Shown: positions 53,530 through 63,487 of the stretch, piece by piece | How the letters are laid out: every line of letters starts with the position of its first letter | Position numbering within the stretch: position 1 is the stretch's first letter | Assembly: GCA_000024525.1 (NCBI GenBank) | Contig: CP001769.1 | Location: 5,179,001 to 5,243,000, forward strand | Length of the DNA stretch: 64,000 nucleotides | Direction of reading: 5' to 3' | DNA from: Spirosoma linguale DSM 74 | GTDB taxonomy: Bacteria > Bacteroidota > Bacteroidia > Cytophagales > Spirosomataceae | Made by a program: the position numbers and the translations under genes | Notes under the pieces: model-generated | What the model saw: only the letters and a program-made list of their open reading frames with translations | What the model was told of the DNA's origin: nothing | Database searches by the model: none

Positions 53530-54522
53530 TTAGTCAACCACCCACCGACCGTTGGCCAGATGGATGGCTCGCTGCGAGATGTACCACGTTTTTCCATTGT
53601 CACTGTTACCCTGAAAAAACAGATGGACATCACCCTTGCGGTCTTTGAACACGTGCGGGTGGCCCGACTCACTGGCGTTCCAACTGCCAGGTTCCCCGTT
53701 TTTGAGCAGGGGTTCATCACCCAGCCGTTGCCAGCGAACAGCATCCGTACTGACGGCCACGCCGATCTGCTGGGGCTCATTGTTGTAGCCGCCCGCGTAG
53801 AACATGTACAGCGACTTACCCACGGGAAGGCACGATGCTCCTTCTACACATTTCTTTTCCCAGGGCAGCACAGGTCGTAAAATGGATGAATCGGCCAGGA
53901 GCTTCCAGTCGTTGCGGGCAAAGGTTGTGTTAAGGGGCGCTGCGGCAACACCCTGCATCTGCACCGTGTAAGCCGGGTTTCGGGTGGCGAAGTAAAGCAG
54001 GTACTGGTTTTTATACTGAATCACCTCGGCATCGATTGCGCGGCCACAGGTCCACGCCCCGGTGGGCCGGAAAATAGGGTTGGTCTCATCCCGTGTAAAC
54101 GTTATTCCGTCGGCCGAAACAGCATGACAAATGGCGTCTTTTTCGCGGTTACCATAGGTCTGGTAGAACAGATGCACGCACCCATCTTTCACCAGGGCGC
54201 AGGGTGCGCAGAGGCCGTTTTTCTCATACGGAGCGGAGGCATCCGGCGTAACCTCGCCCACCTTTTGCCAATCGATGAGGTTTTTGCTTTCGGCAATTCC
54301 GATGCCCCAACCGGTGGCCGATGGCCCCGCCGGGATGGAATAGTACATCAGGTACCTGTTCCCGAAAGCAATTACGTGGGGATCTTTGGCAAAAGGCCTC
54401 CCCAAACGGGAGGTGTCGCGGTACATCATCTGCCTACCGGGCACGGGGGTGTCGGGTAAACGCCACCAGCTTAGGCTCCCGATCAGCATCGACAGGCCGA
54501 GCAATAGTCTTACAATCAACAT
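53530..54522 (-). CDS. GH43-like five-bladed beta-propeller glycosidase
   Basis: 330 residues with a signal peptide or membrane anchor (MLIVRLLLGLSMLIGSLSWW). Propeller blades show the acidic triad of GH43/GH32-type enzymes: GRPFAKDPHVIAFGNRYLMY (base Asp), CGRAIDAEVIQYKNQYLLYF (Asp) and CVEGASCLPVGKSLYMFYAG (acid Glu). Such enzymes remove arabinose, xylose or fructose side units; the exact specificity cannot be read off. It lies between the susC gene and the HTCS gene on the same strand, so it belongs to the utilisation locus. Confidence 0.75.
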   Translation of the reverse strand: MLIVRLLLGLSMLIGSLSWWRLPDTPVPGRQMMYRDTSRLGRPFAKDPHVIAFGNRYLMYYSIPAGPSATGWGIGIAESKNLIDWQKVGEVTPDASAPYEKNGLCAPCALVKDGCVHLFYQTYGNREKDAICHAVSADGITFTRDETNPIFRPTGAWTCGRAIDAEVIQYKNQYLLYFATRNPAYTVQMQGVAAAPLNTTFARNDWKLLADSSILRPVLPWEKKCVEGASCLPVGKSLYMFYAGGYNNEPQQIGVAVSTDAVRWQRLGDEPLLKNGEPGSWNASESGHPHVFKDRKGDVHLFFQGNSDNGKTWYISQRAIHLANGRWVVD

Positions 54523-54604
54523 AGCAATTAATCAGACACCTACAGTTTCAGTAAATTTTATCTTGGATTAATGCAGACAAATTCCAAAGCAAAAGAAGAC
54601 TATT

Positions 54605-54621
54605 CCCCCGGAGAAAGGGGG
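54605..54621. terminator. weak hairpin between the HTCS gene and the GH43-like gene
   Basis: CCCCC/GGGGG stem with a 7-base loop and only a broken T tract. Could attenuate or end transcription from either side; weak. Confidence 0.3.
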
Positions 54622-54674
54622 TCTTTGCGTGCCAAAAAGGGGGTGAGATGTTGCAGGAGCGGCCCAAATAGACG

Positions 54675-57600
54675 CTAGGCCTGCCGCTGGCGGGCCAGCA
54701 CATCGTTCAGGTAGTCGGTAGGGGCTTTGCCAAACTGCTTGCGGAACGATTTGGTGAAAGAAGAGCGGGTTTTGAAGCCAACGGCGCTGGTAATTTCGGA
54801 GATGTTCAGCTTACGCTCAAGGAGCAGTGACAGAGCGTGTTTCAGCCGAAGGTCATAAATGAACTCGATGGGCGTTTGCCCCGTAAGTGCCTTCACTTTA
54901 CGAAACAGGTTGCTGCGGCTCATATTGACCCGTTCGCCCAGCTCTTCTACCCCAAACTCGTCGTTGTCCAGATTGACCATTATGGTGTCTATAATCCGTT
55001 GCAGAAGGGCCTGGTCCAGTGGGTTGCTGGTGATGTTTTCCGGAATAACAACCCCGCTGGCCTGGTATTTCTGAATCAGCAGCCGTCGGTTTTCGATCAG
55101 TTTTTCGATGCGTACGGCCAGCAGCTGGGGGTGAAAAGGTTTGGCGATGTAATCATCGGCACCGGCGTTGAGCCCGATCAGTTCGCTTTCGACCGCCGTC
55201 CGGGCGGTAAGCAGCACCAGGGGAATATGGCTGGTAACCACATCCGTTTTAAGCCGCCGACAGAACGTTACCCCATCCATAACGGGCATGGCAACGTCGC
55301 AAATGATCACGTCCGGCTCGTGTTGCTGAATCAGTCGAAGGGCTTCCTGCCCATTCTCGGCTTTTCGGATGGTGTACTGCGCCTGGAAAGTCTGTTCGAG
55401 ATAATTTAGTACTTCAACATTATCATCGACCAGCAGTAAGCTGGCTTTTGCGGCCCCATCGGTTGTCGATAAGGTCACCTGAGGAGCGTGTTCATGAACC
55501 GGCAACGTTGGTAGTGAAACCAGTTCACTCGGGATGGTTGCGATGTCCGTTGCGGGCAGCACGGGCAGCAACACCGTAAAGCGGGTAAATTCGCCGGGGT
55601 CGCTCTGTACCGAAATCTCCCCTTTGTGTAGTTCAACCAGACTTTTTGCCAGCGATAGCCCGACACCCGTTCCTCCCTTGATGGTCTCGGACTGGAAAAA
55701 GCGTTCGAATAAATGAGCCTGTTCTTCTCTGGAAATGCCTTTCCCGTTGTCCTCCACTATGATTCGTACCCAGTCGCCGGTAGCTTCCCCGTTCTGACAC
55801 AAAGCCAGCGTCAACTGCACACAGCCGCCCGAAGGGGTGAACTTGAAGGCATTGATAAGCAGATTACTTAACACTTTATCCAGCTTATTGGCATCAACAG
55901 GTACGTAAAGCGGCAGCGGTTCCATCGCCAGCCGGAAGTCTATGCCCTTTTGTTCGGCCAGTCCGGTGAAATTATCGGCGATGTCCCGGACGAAGCTGTT
56001 CAGGTCGATTCGCTCCAGTTGCAGGCGAAGCTTTCCCTGCTCCATTTTTTGAAACGTCATCAATTCATCGATCAACTGCAGCAGTTTCCGGGTGTTGCGC
56101 TGTACGTATTCGATCTTCTGCCGAACGCCCCCCTGCACCTCTTTTGCCAGTATTAACTCTTCAACGGGGCCGCTGATCAGGGAAAGGGGCGTACGAAACT
56201 CATGCGATACATCAGTAAAGAATTGAAGTTTTAGTTCGTGTAAACGATCCTGTTGTTCCTTTTCCCGCTGCGCGAACATCAGTTGCTGCCGCTGGCGGGA
56301 CTGAGCTAGCAAATGACGCACAACACCCACCAGTACGAGACTCGTGACGAGGAGATAGCCCGCTATTGCCGGTTTACTTTTCCAGGGCGCCGGTAAAACG
56401 GTAATAGCCAGCACAACGGGTCTGGGGTTCCACTGCCCCAAATAATTGGCAGACTTGACCAGAAGCCGGTATGAGCCGGGGTCCAGGTTGGTGTACGTAG
56501 CCGTCCGGTTTCGGGCATCGGCATGTATCCAGTCTTTGTCGAACCCTTCCAGTTTGAACGCATAGGCATTGGCGGCCGGGTTAGAAAAGTGCAGGGCGCT
56601 GAAACCAACCGAAAATACATTGTTCAGGTGATTGAGCGTAATAGCCGTTGTATGCTCAATACCCTGCCTTAGTAGGGTGTCTTCATTAATGACCTGCCCA
56701 ATCGACACCGGCTTGTTCAGGATTTTCAACTCCGTCAACGCTACGGCGGGCAGGCTCGACACCGGGTGAATAGCCTTTGGATCGAAGATGACAAACCCGT
56801 CGGAAGTGCCGAAAAGCAGCTTATCGCTGGTCAACTGACTACAGCCGTTATAGCTGAAACTACTGCCACGGAGGTAGATCTGGAACTGCTCGTGCCGCGT
56901 ATCGAAACGGGCCAGCCCTTTGCTCGTGCCGATCCATAAATTCCCCTGTTTGTCGGCCAGTAAACTGTTGACCGCCAGTGCTGGCAGCCCATCGTTCTCT
57001 TCGTAGGACTTGATGGTATACGACTGATCCGGGCCCAGGGTAATTCGGTTAAGGCCGCCTTCGGTACCGACCCAGAGCACATTTTTTGGGTATTCCAGTA
57101 TCGTAAAAATCGTATTACCAAGCAGTATTTGCCCCCGCCCGGAGTGGATCACCCGCTGAGAAAAGCCGGTTTGGGGGTCGAAGCAATACAGCCCGCTGCT
57201 TTCGTACCCTACCCAGATTTTACCGGTATGGTCCTGATACAGTGCGCGAATGAAATCGCGGTCTTTCGGCTGGGTCAACATCCGGCTGGCTTTACCATTC
57301 GGGCTAATGCGATACAAACCATCGAAGGTGCCAATCCATACATTCTTCCGGTTGTCGGTCAGGAAAGCGTAGGTGGCCAGCCCGTTCAGGTACATAACGG
57401 GGCGAGTCGGGTTGTTCGTCGGCAGATGCATAGCTCCACCCAATGTACCGATCCACAAGCCTCCGTCGGCAGCCGGGTAAAGCACCCGATGGGCATTTAA
57501 AAAAGATTCGGTTGAGCCAAATTTGATGTGGTATGTATTGTTCGTTTGCGTATCGTAGGCATATAACCCTGATTTAACGGTACCAAACCAAAGCGTTTTG

Positions 57601-58742
57601 CCAGTAGCCGAATAAATACTCCTGACCTGATCCTGAGCATGTTGATTAAAAAACGTATAGTATGTAAAGGGTAGTAGTTCCAGGTCGGTTTTATTGAGCC
57701 CGTCTTCCGTACCGCACCAGAGTACATTGGTTCTGTCGATCAGAATTTTATAGACTGTGTTATTACTCAGACTCTGGCCATTGGTGAGGTTGTGCCGAAA
57801 ATAGTGGAGCTGCGGACGCCCGGAATCCATGTGTTCAAGCCGGGCAACGCCGTTGTTTGTAGCCAGCCAGATTGTGCCGCTATTCGACTGACAGAGGTCG
57901 TAAATCTGATTGCCCTGGTTTTCTTTGATACCGGCCACGAACGATTTCATGGGTTCTATGGGGCCATAATCGCCGGTTTTGGCCCGGAATGGCAGCCGGA
58001 ACAGCCCATCCATAAAAGTGCCGATGTACAGATCATGGTTTACTTCAAGCATGGAAGAAAAACTGTCGCCGAATGGATTGGCCCGTACCGCCAGAGGAAA
58101 GCGTTTAAAGGTGTTCGTCCGGACATTGTATTTCACGGGCCCTTCCTGAGTAGCCATCCACATAAAGTCCCCTTCGGCGCGGAGCAGTTTGGTGATGCGG
58201 GTGTTTAAGGGGTGAGTGGCGAAGCGCCTGAACGTCTGAGTAACCGGGTCAAAAACGGTCAGCCCGTTGGGTGTACCAATCCATAGTTTACCCCGGCTGT
58301 CAAATACCAGACTATTGATTTGATTACAGAGCAGGGAGTTTGTTTTACCGGGGTCGCTCTGGTAGTTTGTAAAGGTATTCAGGCGCGGATCGAACCGGCT
58401 AAGGCCCTCCTTGGTACCAATCCAGATGGCATGATCGGCCGCTTCGCAAATAACTTTTATCCAGTTGCCAACCAGGCTGTTGACGCCGTCTTTATGTACG
58501 TAAGGGGTAAATGAATAGCCGTCAAACCGGGCGAGTCCATTCATGGTCCCTACCCACATAAACCCTTTGCTATCCTGAAAAAGCGCCCGACTTCGGTCGT
58601 CGGGAAGGCCGTTTCGGCTGCTGTACTTTTCAAAAATCAGGTCTGTGCTAACGACATCGTGCGTTCGGATTCGGCTTTGGCCAATCGCGTAAGAGAAAGG
58701 CAGCAGCAACAACAAGATAAACGTACGCATGCCTGTATCCAT
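54675..58742 (-). CDS. hybrid two-component system sensor/regulator (HTCS)
   Basis: 1355 residues. A signal peptide (TFILLLLLPFSYAIG) leads into two seven-bladed sensor propellers (repeats such as DSKGFMWVGTMNGLARFDGY and DRTNVLWCGTEDGLNKTDLE) and a Y_Y_Y domain (about 700-780). One membrane helix (GYLLVTSLVLVGVV, near 795) follows. HisKA has its His in FTDVSHEFRTPLSLIS, near 847; HATPase in DNGKGISREEQAHLFERFF; a receiver (LLLVDDNVEVLN, phospho-Asp in VIICDVAMPVMDG, about 1100-1220); and an AraC helix-turn-helix (NISEITSAVGFKTRSSFTKS). In Bacteroidota such proteins bind an oligosaccharide in the periplasm and switch on the adjacent locus, here the GH43-like/susCD/GH44 genes. Confidence 0.93.
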   Translation of the reverse strand: MDTGMRTFILLLLLPFSYAIGQSRIRTHDVVSTDLIFEKYSSRNGLPDDRSRALFQDSKGFMWVGTMNGLARFDGYSFTPYVHKDGVNSLVGNWIKVICEAADHAIWIGTKEGLSRFDPRLNTFTNYQSDPGKTNSLLCNQINSLVFDSRGKLWIGTPNGLTVFDPVTQTFRRFATHPLNTRITKLLRAEGDFMWMATQEGPVKYNVRTNTFKRFPLAVRANPFGDSFSSMLEVNHDLYIGTFMDGLFRLPFRAKTGDYGPIEPMKSFVAGIKENQGNQIYDLCQSNSGTIWLATNNGVARLEHMDSGRPQLHYFRHNLTNGQSLSNNTVYKILIDRTNVLWCGTEDGLNKTDLELLPFTYYTFFNQHAQDQVRSIYSATGKTLWFGTVKSGLYAYDTQTNNTYHIKFGSTESFLNAHRVLYPAADGGLWIGTLGGAMHLPTNNPTRPVMYLNGLATYAFLTDNRKNVWIGTFDGLYRISPNGKASRMLTQPKDRDFIRALYQDHTGKIWVGYESSGLYCFDPQTGFSQRVIHSGRGQILLGNTIFTILEYPKNVLWVGTEGGLNRITLGPDQSYTIKSYEENDGLPALAVNSLLADKQGNLWIGTSKGLARFDTRHEQFQIYLRGSSFSYNGCSQLTSDKLLFGTSDGFVIFDPKAIHPVSSLPAVALTELKILNKPVSIGQVINEDTLLRQGIEHTTAITLNHLNNVFSVGFSALHFSNPAANAYAFKLEGFDKDWIHADARNRTATYTNLDPGSYRLLVKSANYLGQWNPRPVVLAITVLPAPWKSKPAIAGYLLVTSLVLVGVVRHLLAQSRQRQQLMFAQREKEQQDRLHELKLQFFTDVSHEFRTPLSLISGPVEELILAKEVQGGVRQKIEYVQRNTRKLLQLIDELMTFQKMEQGKLRLQLERIDLNSFVRDIADNFTGLAEQKGIDFRLAMEPLPLYVPVDANKLDKVLSNLLINAFKFTPSGGCVQLTLALCQNGEATGDWVRIIVEDNGKGISREEQAHLFERFFQSETIKGGTGVGLSLAKSLVELHKGEISVQSDPGEFTRFTVLLPVLPATDIATIPSELVSLPTLPVHEHAPQVTLSTTDGAAKASLLLVDDNVEVLNYLEQTFQAQYTIRKAENGQEALRLIQQHEPDVIICDVAMPVMDGVTFCRRLKTDVVTSHIPLVLLTARTAVESELIGLNAGADDYIAKPFHPQLLAVRIEKLIENRRLLIQKYQASGVVIPENITSNPLDQALLQRIIDTIMVNLDNDEFGVEELGERVNMSRSNLFRKVKALTGQTPIEFIYDLRLKHALSLLLERKLNISEITSAVGFKTRSSFTKSFRKQFGKAPTDYLNDVLARQRQA

Positions 58743-59183
58743 GATGGGCCATCTCTATCGTAGAATAATCCCAAAAGGCGCTTTCTCCTTTTCTTTAACC
58801 TTGTCTGTCTCCCATTTCTTTCAGGCAGGCAATAACAAAAGCCGTTGAGTGTAGTCTGCAACCAGGCAGATTATAATCGGAATACCTAAGATCACTATCG
58901 TGCTGACATCAGAATTAATGCCGGTAGAGGTAAACCTTGAAAAGCAGGATGAAAGGCGTAAAGCCGGGCACTAGTAAACGTACAAAACAAGGTAGTCACA
59001 TTCAGAAATAATTGCTCAGTCAACGTATTGCAGGTTGGCATACCGGTTTTACATTTGATCAATATTGCCCTCCCAACCAATTAGTTTGTAATGATGACGA
59101 TCAATAGGTTGTAAAAAAGGGCCTGATTATTCCATCCGCTTTGTGCTCCCGGCAAGCTACGAAGCGACCTCATTCTACTCATC
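58743..59183. other. 441-base divergent intergenic region
   Basis: It separates the HTCS gene (minus) from the PAS kinase gene (plus) and should hold both promoters. No coding or strong hairpin signal was found. Confidence 0.5.
59085..59111 (+). promoter_or_regulatory. possible Bacteroidota-type promoter for the PAS kinase
   Basis: TTTG, 16 bases, then TAGGTTG, close to the -33 TTTG / -7 TAnnTTTG pattern but with a short spacer and one base missing. It lies about 73 bases before the TTG start. Weak. Confidence 0.25.
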
Positions 59184-62147
59184 TTGAAAACATTTTCTAC
59201 CAACAATAACTACCATTTTTTACAGGGAGGTGGTGAAATGGGTGAACTCACCCGCAACTACGACTGGTCGAAGACCTCCCTGGGAACACCCGATCAGTGG
59301 CCCAAAAGCCTGCATACCCTGGTCAATATGATGCTCAACTCCCGCTTTCCCATGCTCATCTTCTGGGGGCCGGATCTGATTACGTTTTATAACGATGCGT
59401 TCCGGCCAAGTCTGGGGTCTTCCGGGAAGCATCCCTCCTCCCTGGGGCAAAAAGGGGAGCAAAGCTGGGCTGAGTCCTGGCCGGTTATCGGCCCTATGAT
59501 TTACAGCATTATGGCAGGCGGAGAAGCCGTCTGGTTTGAAGATCAGAAACTGCCGCTTTACCGGGACGGCCGCCTGGATTATGCCTACTGGACGTATAGT
59601 TTTAGCCCGCTTATTGATGATACCGGTGCTGTCAACGGTGTACTGGTCACCTGTTCCGAAACGACCAGAACCGTTTTGGCCCGCCAACAGGCCGAAGAAA
59701 CCCAGCAACTGGTGCTCGCTTTTTTTGAGCAATCGCCGGTCGGCATCGCCATGCTCAGCGCACGGGATCTGACCTTTCTGATGGCCAATCCGTTTTATGG
59801 ATACCTGGTAGGCCGTACGCCCGATCAGCTCGTTGGCAAACCCTTACTGGTGGCCATGCCCGAGCTGGCTGGGCAAGGATTTGACGACCTTCTGAAACAG
59901 GTCGTCACGACCGGTATGCCTTATGTTGCCAGGGAGGTAGCTGTTGATATCGTTCGAAACAACCAGTTGGAAACCATTTACGTAGACCTGACCTACCAAC
60001 CCCACCGGGAAGCCAACAAAACGATTTCGGCTATTCTGGTAGTTGCTACGGATGTAACCCAGCAGGTGTTGAGTCGGCAAAAGATCAAAGAAAGTGAGAA
60101 CCGCTTCCGAACCCTCATCGAGGAGGCTCCCGTGGCGACCTGCCTGTTTGTGGGGCGCGAGATGCGCGTTGCGGTGGCCAATGAACTGATGCTTTCCTTT
60201 TGGGGGAAAGATAAATCGGTGCTGGGCAAACCCCTGGCAGAAGCTGTGCCCGAGCTAAACGGGCAACCCTTTCTGACTATCCTCGATGAGGTCTTTACCA
60301 CGGGGCAGACCTATACAGCCAAAAACGCCCCAGCCGAACTGCTGGTAGATGGCGTACTGGGGACCTACTATTTCGACTTCACCTACAAACCCCTCCGGGA
60401 CGCTGCCGGTGTCGTTTATGCCATCATGGATATGGCCGTGGACGTAACCCAGCAGGTAATCGCTCAGCAGCAACTGGTGGCCAGCGAAGCCCGGCTACGC
60501 TCGGTCATTGCCACAGCACCCGCTGGCATGGGTTTATTCGTAGGCCGGGACCTGATCGTGGAACTACCCAATCAGACCTTCATCGACATCGTCGGCAAAG
60601 GGCCCGACATTGCCGGCAAGCCCCTGCGGGAGGTAATGCCCGAACTGCTCACCGAAAATCAGCCGTTTCTGAAAATTCTGGATGATGTATACACCACGGG
60701 GCAGATGTTCCAGAGCTACGGATCGCGGGTGGATATTGTACAGCATGGGGTGATGACCCATAACTACTATAATATCACCTACACTCCTCTACGGGATGAG
60801 CAGGGGCAGGTATTTGCTATTTTAGACATCGCCATTGACGTCACCGAAGAAATTAAAGGCCGTCAGAAATTACAGCAGGCCGAAGAAGCCTTACGGGGCG
60901 CCATGGAACTGGCCGACATTGGAACCTGGGAACTAGACGTACCCACTGGTCTGATTACGTACTCCGAAAACCTTAAACAGCTCTTTGAATTTACCGAAGA
61001 TAGTCTGCCCGCAGTCCTGATGAATGAGGTCATCCATGAATCCGATCAGGATCGGATTCGGCTTGCCCTGGAGCAGGTTTTCACATTCGGGTCAGGAGGC
61101 TTACTGGACCAGGAATACACCATCGTGACCAGGCGAACGGGTCGACACCGGATTGTCCGGGTGCAGGCACGCATGTATTTTGATGACTACCAGCAACCGG
61201 CCAAGCTGGTGGGTACCATGCGGGATATTACTGAAGAACGGCAGCAGCAGCTTGCCCTGGAGCAGCTGGTTCAGCAGCGAACGGAAGAGCTGGCAGCCGC
61301 CATCGAAGCACTGGAGTCGACAAACCAGATACTGGCGTCGAAGAATGAGGAGTATGTTGTGATCAATGAAGAGCTGGAAGAAGCCAACCGGCAGCTGAAT
61401 CGGTCCAACGACAATCTCCAGCAGTTTGCGTACGTAGCTTCGCACGATTTGCAGGAGCCGCTGCGAAAAATTCAGTCGTTTGGCAACCTGCTGCAAAACC
61501 AATACGCCGATCAGCTTGGAGAAGGAGGTGCTTATCTGGAACGGATGCAATCCGCAGCCAGCCGTATGTCCACCCTGATCCGGGATTTGCTGAGCTATTC
61601 GAGGATTTCGGTCCAACAGGACCGGCGGCAGTTGGTTTCCCTTCCCACCGTTGTCCAGACCGTGCTCACCGACCTGGAGCTGGTAATTGCGGAAACGGGC
61701 GCCGAGGTTACCGTCGGGGAACTGCCGGAGGTGTTGGGCGATCCATTACAGTTGGGCCAGCTCTTCCAAAACCTGCTGACAAACGCCCTCAAGTTTAGCC
61801 GCATAGCACGGCCCGGCGCGACCAACGAATCCAAACCGCCAGTGCCCGTAATTCGCGTTGATGCGCGAACGCTGCTGGCCCGAGACGTCCCCGCTTTGGT
61901 AGTATCCAACCGTTCGGCTCCTGTCTATCACCAGATTGACGTAATCGACAACGGCATTGGCTTCGAGCAAAAGTATGCCGACCGAATTTTTCAGGTCTTT
62001 CAGCGGCTGCACGGCAGGAACGAGTATGCCGGAACGGGCATTGGCCTGGCCATCTGCGAAAAAGTAGTGACCAATCATGGGGGTGCCATCCGGGCCAGCA
62101 GTCAACCCGGTCGGGGAGCAACCTTTAGCGTATACCTGCCCGGCTGA
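59184..62147 (+). CDS. multi-PAS sensor histidine kinase
   Basis: 987 residues from TTG 59184. An ATG at 59238 has a better ribosome site (GGGAGG), but it would cut the conserved family opening FLQGGGEMGELTRNYDWSKT, so the TTG is preferred. An N-terminal sensor segment is followed by four PAS domains, beginning near residues 175 (FEQSPVGIAMLSA), 305 (IEEAPVATCLFVG), 435 (IATAPAGMGLFVG) and 570 (MELADIGTWELDV). A coiled coil (LVQQRTEELAAAIEALESTN) leads to HisKA with FAYVASHDLQEPLRKIQSFG and an ATPase domain with IDNGIGFEQKYADRIFQVF and GTGIGLAICEKVV. No membrane segment, so it is cytoplasmic; signal and response-regulator partner unknown. Confidence 0.9.
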   Translation: MKTFSTNNNYHFLQGGGEMGELTRNYDWSKTSLGTPDQWPKSLHTLVNMMLNSRFPMLIFWGPDLITFYNDAFRPSLGSSGKHPSSLGQKGEQSWAESWPVIGPMIYSIMAGGEAVWFEDQKLPLYRDGRLDYAYWTYSFSPLIDDTGAVNGVLVTCSETTRTVLARQQAEETQQLVLAFFEQSPVGIAMLSARDLTFLMANPFYGYLVGRTPDQLVGKPLLVAMPELAGQGFDDLLKQVVTTGMPYVAREVAVDIVRNNQLETIYVDLTYQPHREANKTISAILVVATDVTQQVLSRQKIKESENRFRTLIEEAPVATCLFVGREMRVAVANELMLSFWGKDKSVLGKPLAEAVPELNGQPFLTILDEVFTTGQTYTAKNAPAELLVDGVLGTYYFDFTYKPLRDAAGVVYAIMDMAVDVTQQVIAQQQLVASEARLRSVIATAPAGMGLFVGRDLIVELPNQTFIDIVGKGPDIAGKPLREVMPELLTENQPFLKILDDVYTTGQMFQSYGSRVDIVQHGVMTHNYYNITYTPLRDEQGQVFAILDIAIDVTEEIKGRQKLQQAEEALRGAMELADIGTWELDVPTGLITYSENLKQLFEFTEDSLPAVLMNEVIHESDQDRIRLALEQVFTFGSGGLLDQEYTIVTRRTGRHRIVRVQARMYFDDYQQPAKLVGTMRDITEERQQQLALEQLVQQRTEELAAAIEALESTNQILASKNEEYVVINEELEEANRQLNRSNDNLQQFAYVASHDLQEPLRKIQSFGNLLQNQYADQLGEGGAYLERMQSAASRMSTLIRDLLSYSRISVQQDRRQLVSLPTVVQTVLTDLELVIAETGAEVTVGELPEVLGDPLQLGQLFQNLLTNALKFSRIARPGATNESKPPVPVIRVDARTLLARDVPALVVSNRSAPVYHQIDVIDNGIGFEQKYADRIFQVFQRLHGRNEYAGTGIGLAICEKVVTNHGGAIRASSQPGRGATFSVYLPG

Positions 62148-62411
62148 GCAACACCCATCGGGCAAACGACATTTTACTGCCTCTCCCGTTATAATCCGCT
62201 CCTTTTACCGGAGAATCGTCGATTTGTACCGCTCTCATCGACTTGCCCAGGCTTAGGTTTGTACCAGTAAACCAGGTAAGAGTTCCCGCTCTAATTTACC
62301 AGGCTAACGCTTAACAGGACCCTGCGGGGGTTATCCCTGAGGCTGCCCGTAAGGTGACTGCCCTCTAACACCAGTGCCCTGATAGCCAGGCTTTTTCTTG
62401 ATTTCAGTAGT
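62148..62411. other. 264-base intergenic region
   Basis: Between the PAS kinase and the royal-jelly-type gene. Only short imperfect hairpins; no convincing terminator or gene. Confidence 0.4.
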
Positions 62412-63470
62412 ATGGTAAACGGCAACGGTCAGGCTGGCAGACAGATGTCAGACGTCCAGTTAATATCGGCCTATCAATCGAATATGATCTGGAATGGCGT
62501 CACCACAACCACCCATGGACGCGTTTTCGTTTGTTTTCCACGTCAGGCAGGAGAAGCAGGTCTGCGAGTCGGCGAAATAAGAGCTGATGGCAAGGTTGTT
62601 CCCTACCCCGATGAGGGCTGGAATACCCTTCCTGCCGACCGAGCGACCCGCCCAACGTTTATCCGGGTCCGCTCCCTGCGGATTGGCCCCGACCATAATT
62701 TGTGGGTTGTGGATACGGGGCATGCTCAGGCGAGACCTGAGCCGTATATTGAGGGAGCTAAACTGGTTGTTATTGAGGTCGAAACGAATCAGGTGATACG
62801 GATTATCCCACTGGATGACGTGGTAAACGTCAACAGTCTGGTCGACGATGTTCGCATTACTCCGTCGCATATTTACCTGACCGATGCAGGAGCGCCCGCG
62901 CTGATTGTGATCGACCGGCAATCGGGTCGGGGACGCCGGATTCTGGAAAACGACGATTCAGTAACCGACATGCGGCCCATACTGGCCGAAGGGCAGATTA
63001 TGCGTTACCCGAACGGCGAGGAAGTACGCATCCATGCCGATCAGCTGGAAGTGTCGCCCGATGGCCGATACCTGTATTTTCAACCGGCATCGGGATTGAT
63101 GAGCCGAATCGACACTTTTTTCGTAAACGATGCCACTCTGCTTCCTGCCGACCTTACGAAACAGGTGCAGCTCTTTGTCGACACACCGGGAACGGGCGGA
63201 ACCACGATCGATGCCGATGGCAACATTTATCTGTCGGATGTCAATCAGTCGCGGATTCTGAAGATTACGCCCGATGGAAAGACCTCGATTCTCATTGCGG
63301 ATTCCCGGCTTGTCTGGGTAGGTTCGATGTGGATCGATCAGGCTGGATTCCTGTGGCTTCCGGCGGGACAACTTAACCGGACGGCCACTTTCCAGCAGGG
63401 AAAATCGGCCGTCGTTTATCCTGTACATCTCTATAAACTTCAGATCGGGTCAACACCCGTTCGCCACTAA
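62412..63470 (+). CDS. major royal jelly/yellow-type beta-propeller protein
   Basis: 352 residues. Family features: GRVFVCFPRQAGEAGLRVGE, SLRIGPDHNLWVVDTGHAQA, IYLTDAGAPALIVIDRQSGR, and ADGNIYLSDVNQSRILKITP, together making a six-bladed propeller related to SMP-30/gluconolactonase. No clear signal peptide from this start (ATG 62412). Bacterial members are of uncertain function; binding or hydrolysis of a small lactone-like molecule is possible. The next gene follows 17 bases later on the same strand. Confidence 0.75.
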   Translation: MVNGNGQAGRQMSDVQLISAYQSNMIWNGVTTTTHGRVFVCFPRQAGEAGLRVGEIRADGKVVPYPDEGWNTLPADRATRPTFIRVRSLRIGPDHNLWVVDTGHAQARPEPYIEGAKLVVIEVETNQVIRIIPLDDVVNVNSLVDDVRITPSHIYLTDAGAPALIVIDRQSGRGRRILENDDSVTDMRPILAEGQIMRYPNGEEVRIHADQLEVSPDGRYLYFQPASGLMSRIDTFFVNDATLLPADLTKQVQLFVDTPGTGGTTIDADGNIYLSDVNQSRILKITPDGKTSILIADSRLVWVGSMWIDQAGFLWLPAGQLNRTATFQQGKSAVVYPVHLYKLQIGSTPVRH

Positions 63471-63487
63471 TCAACTCCCAAACAGCT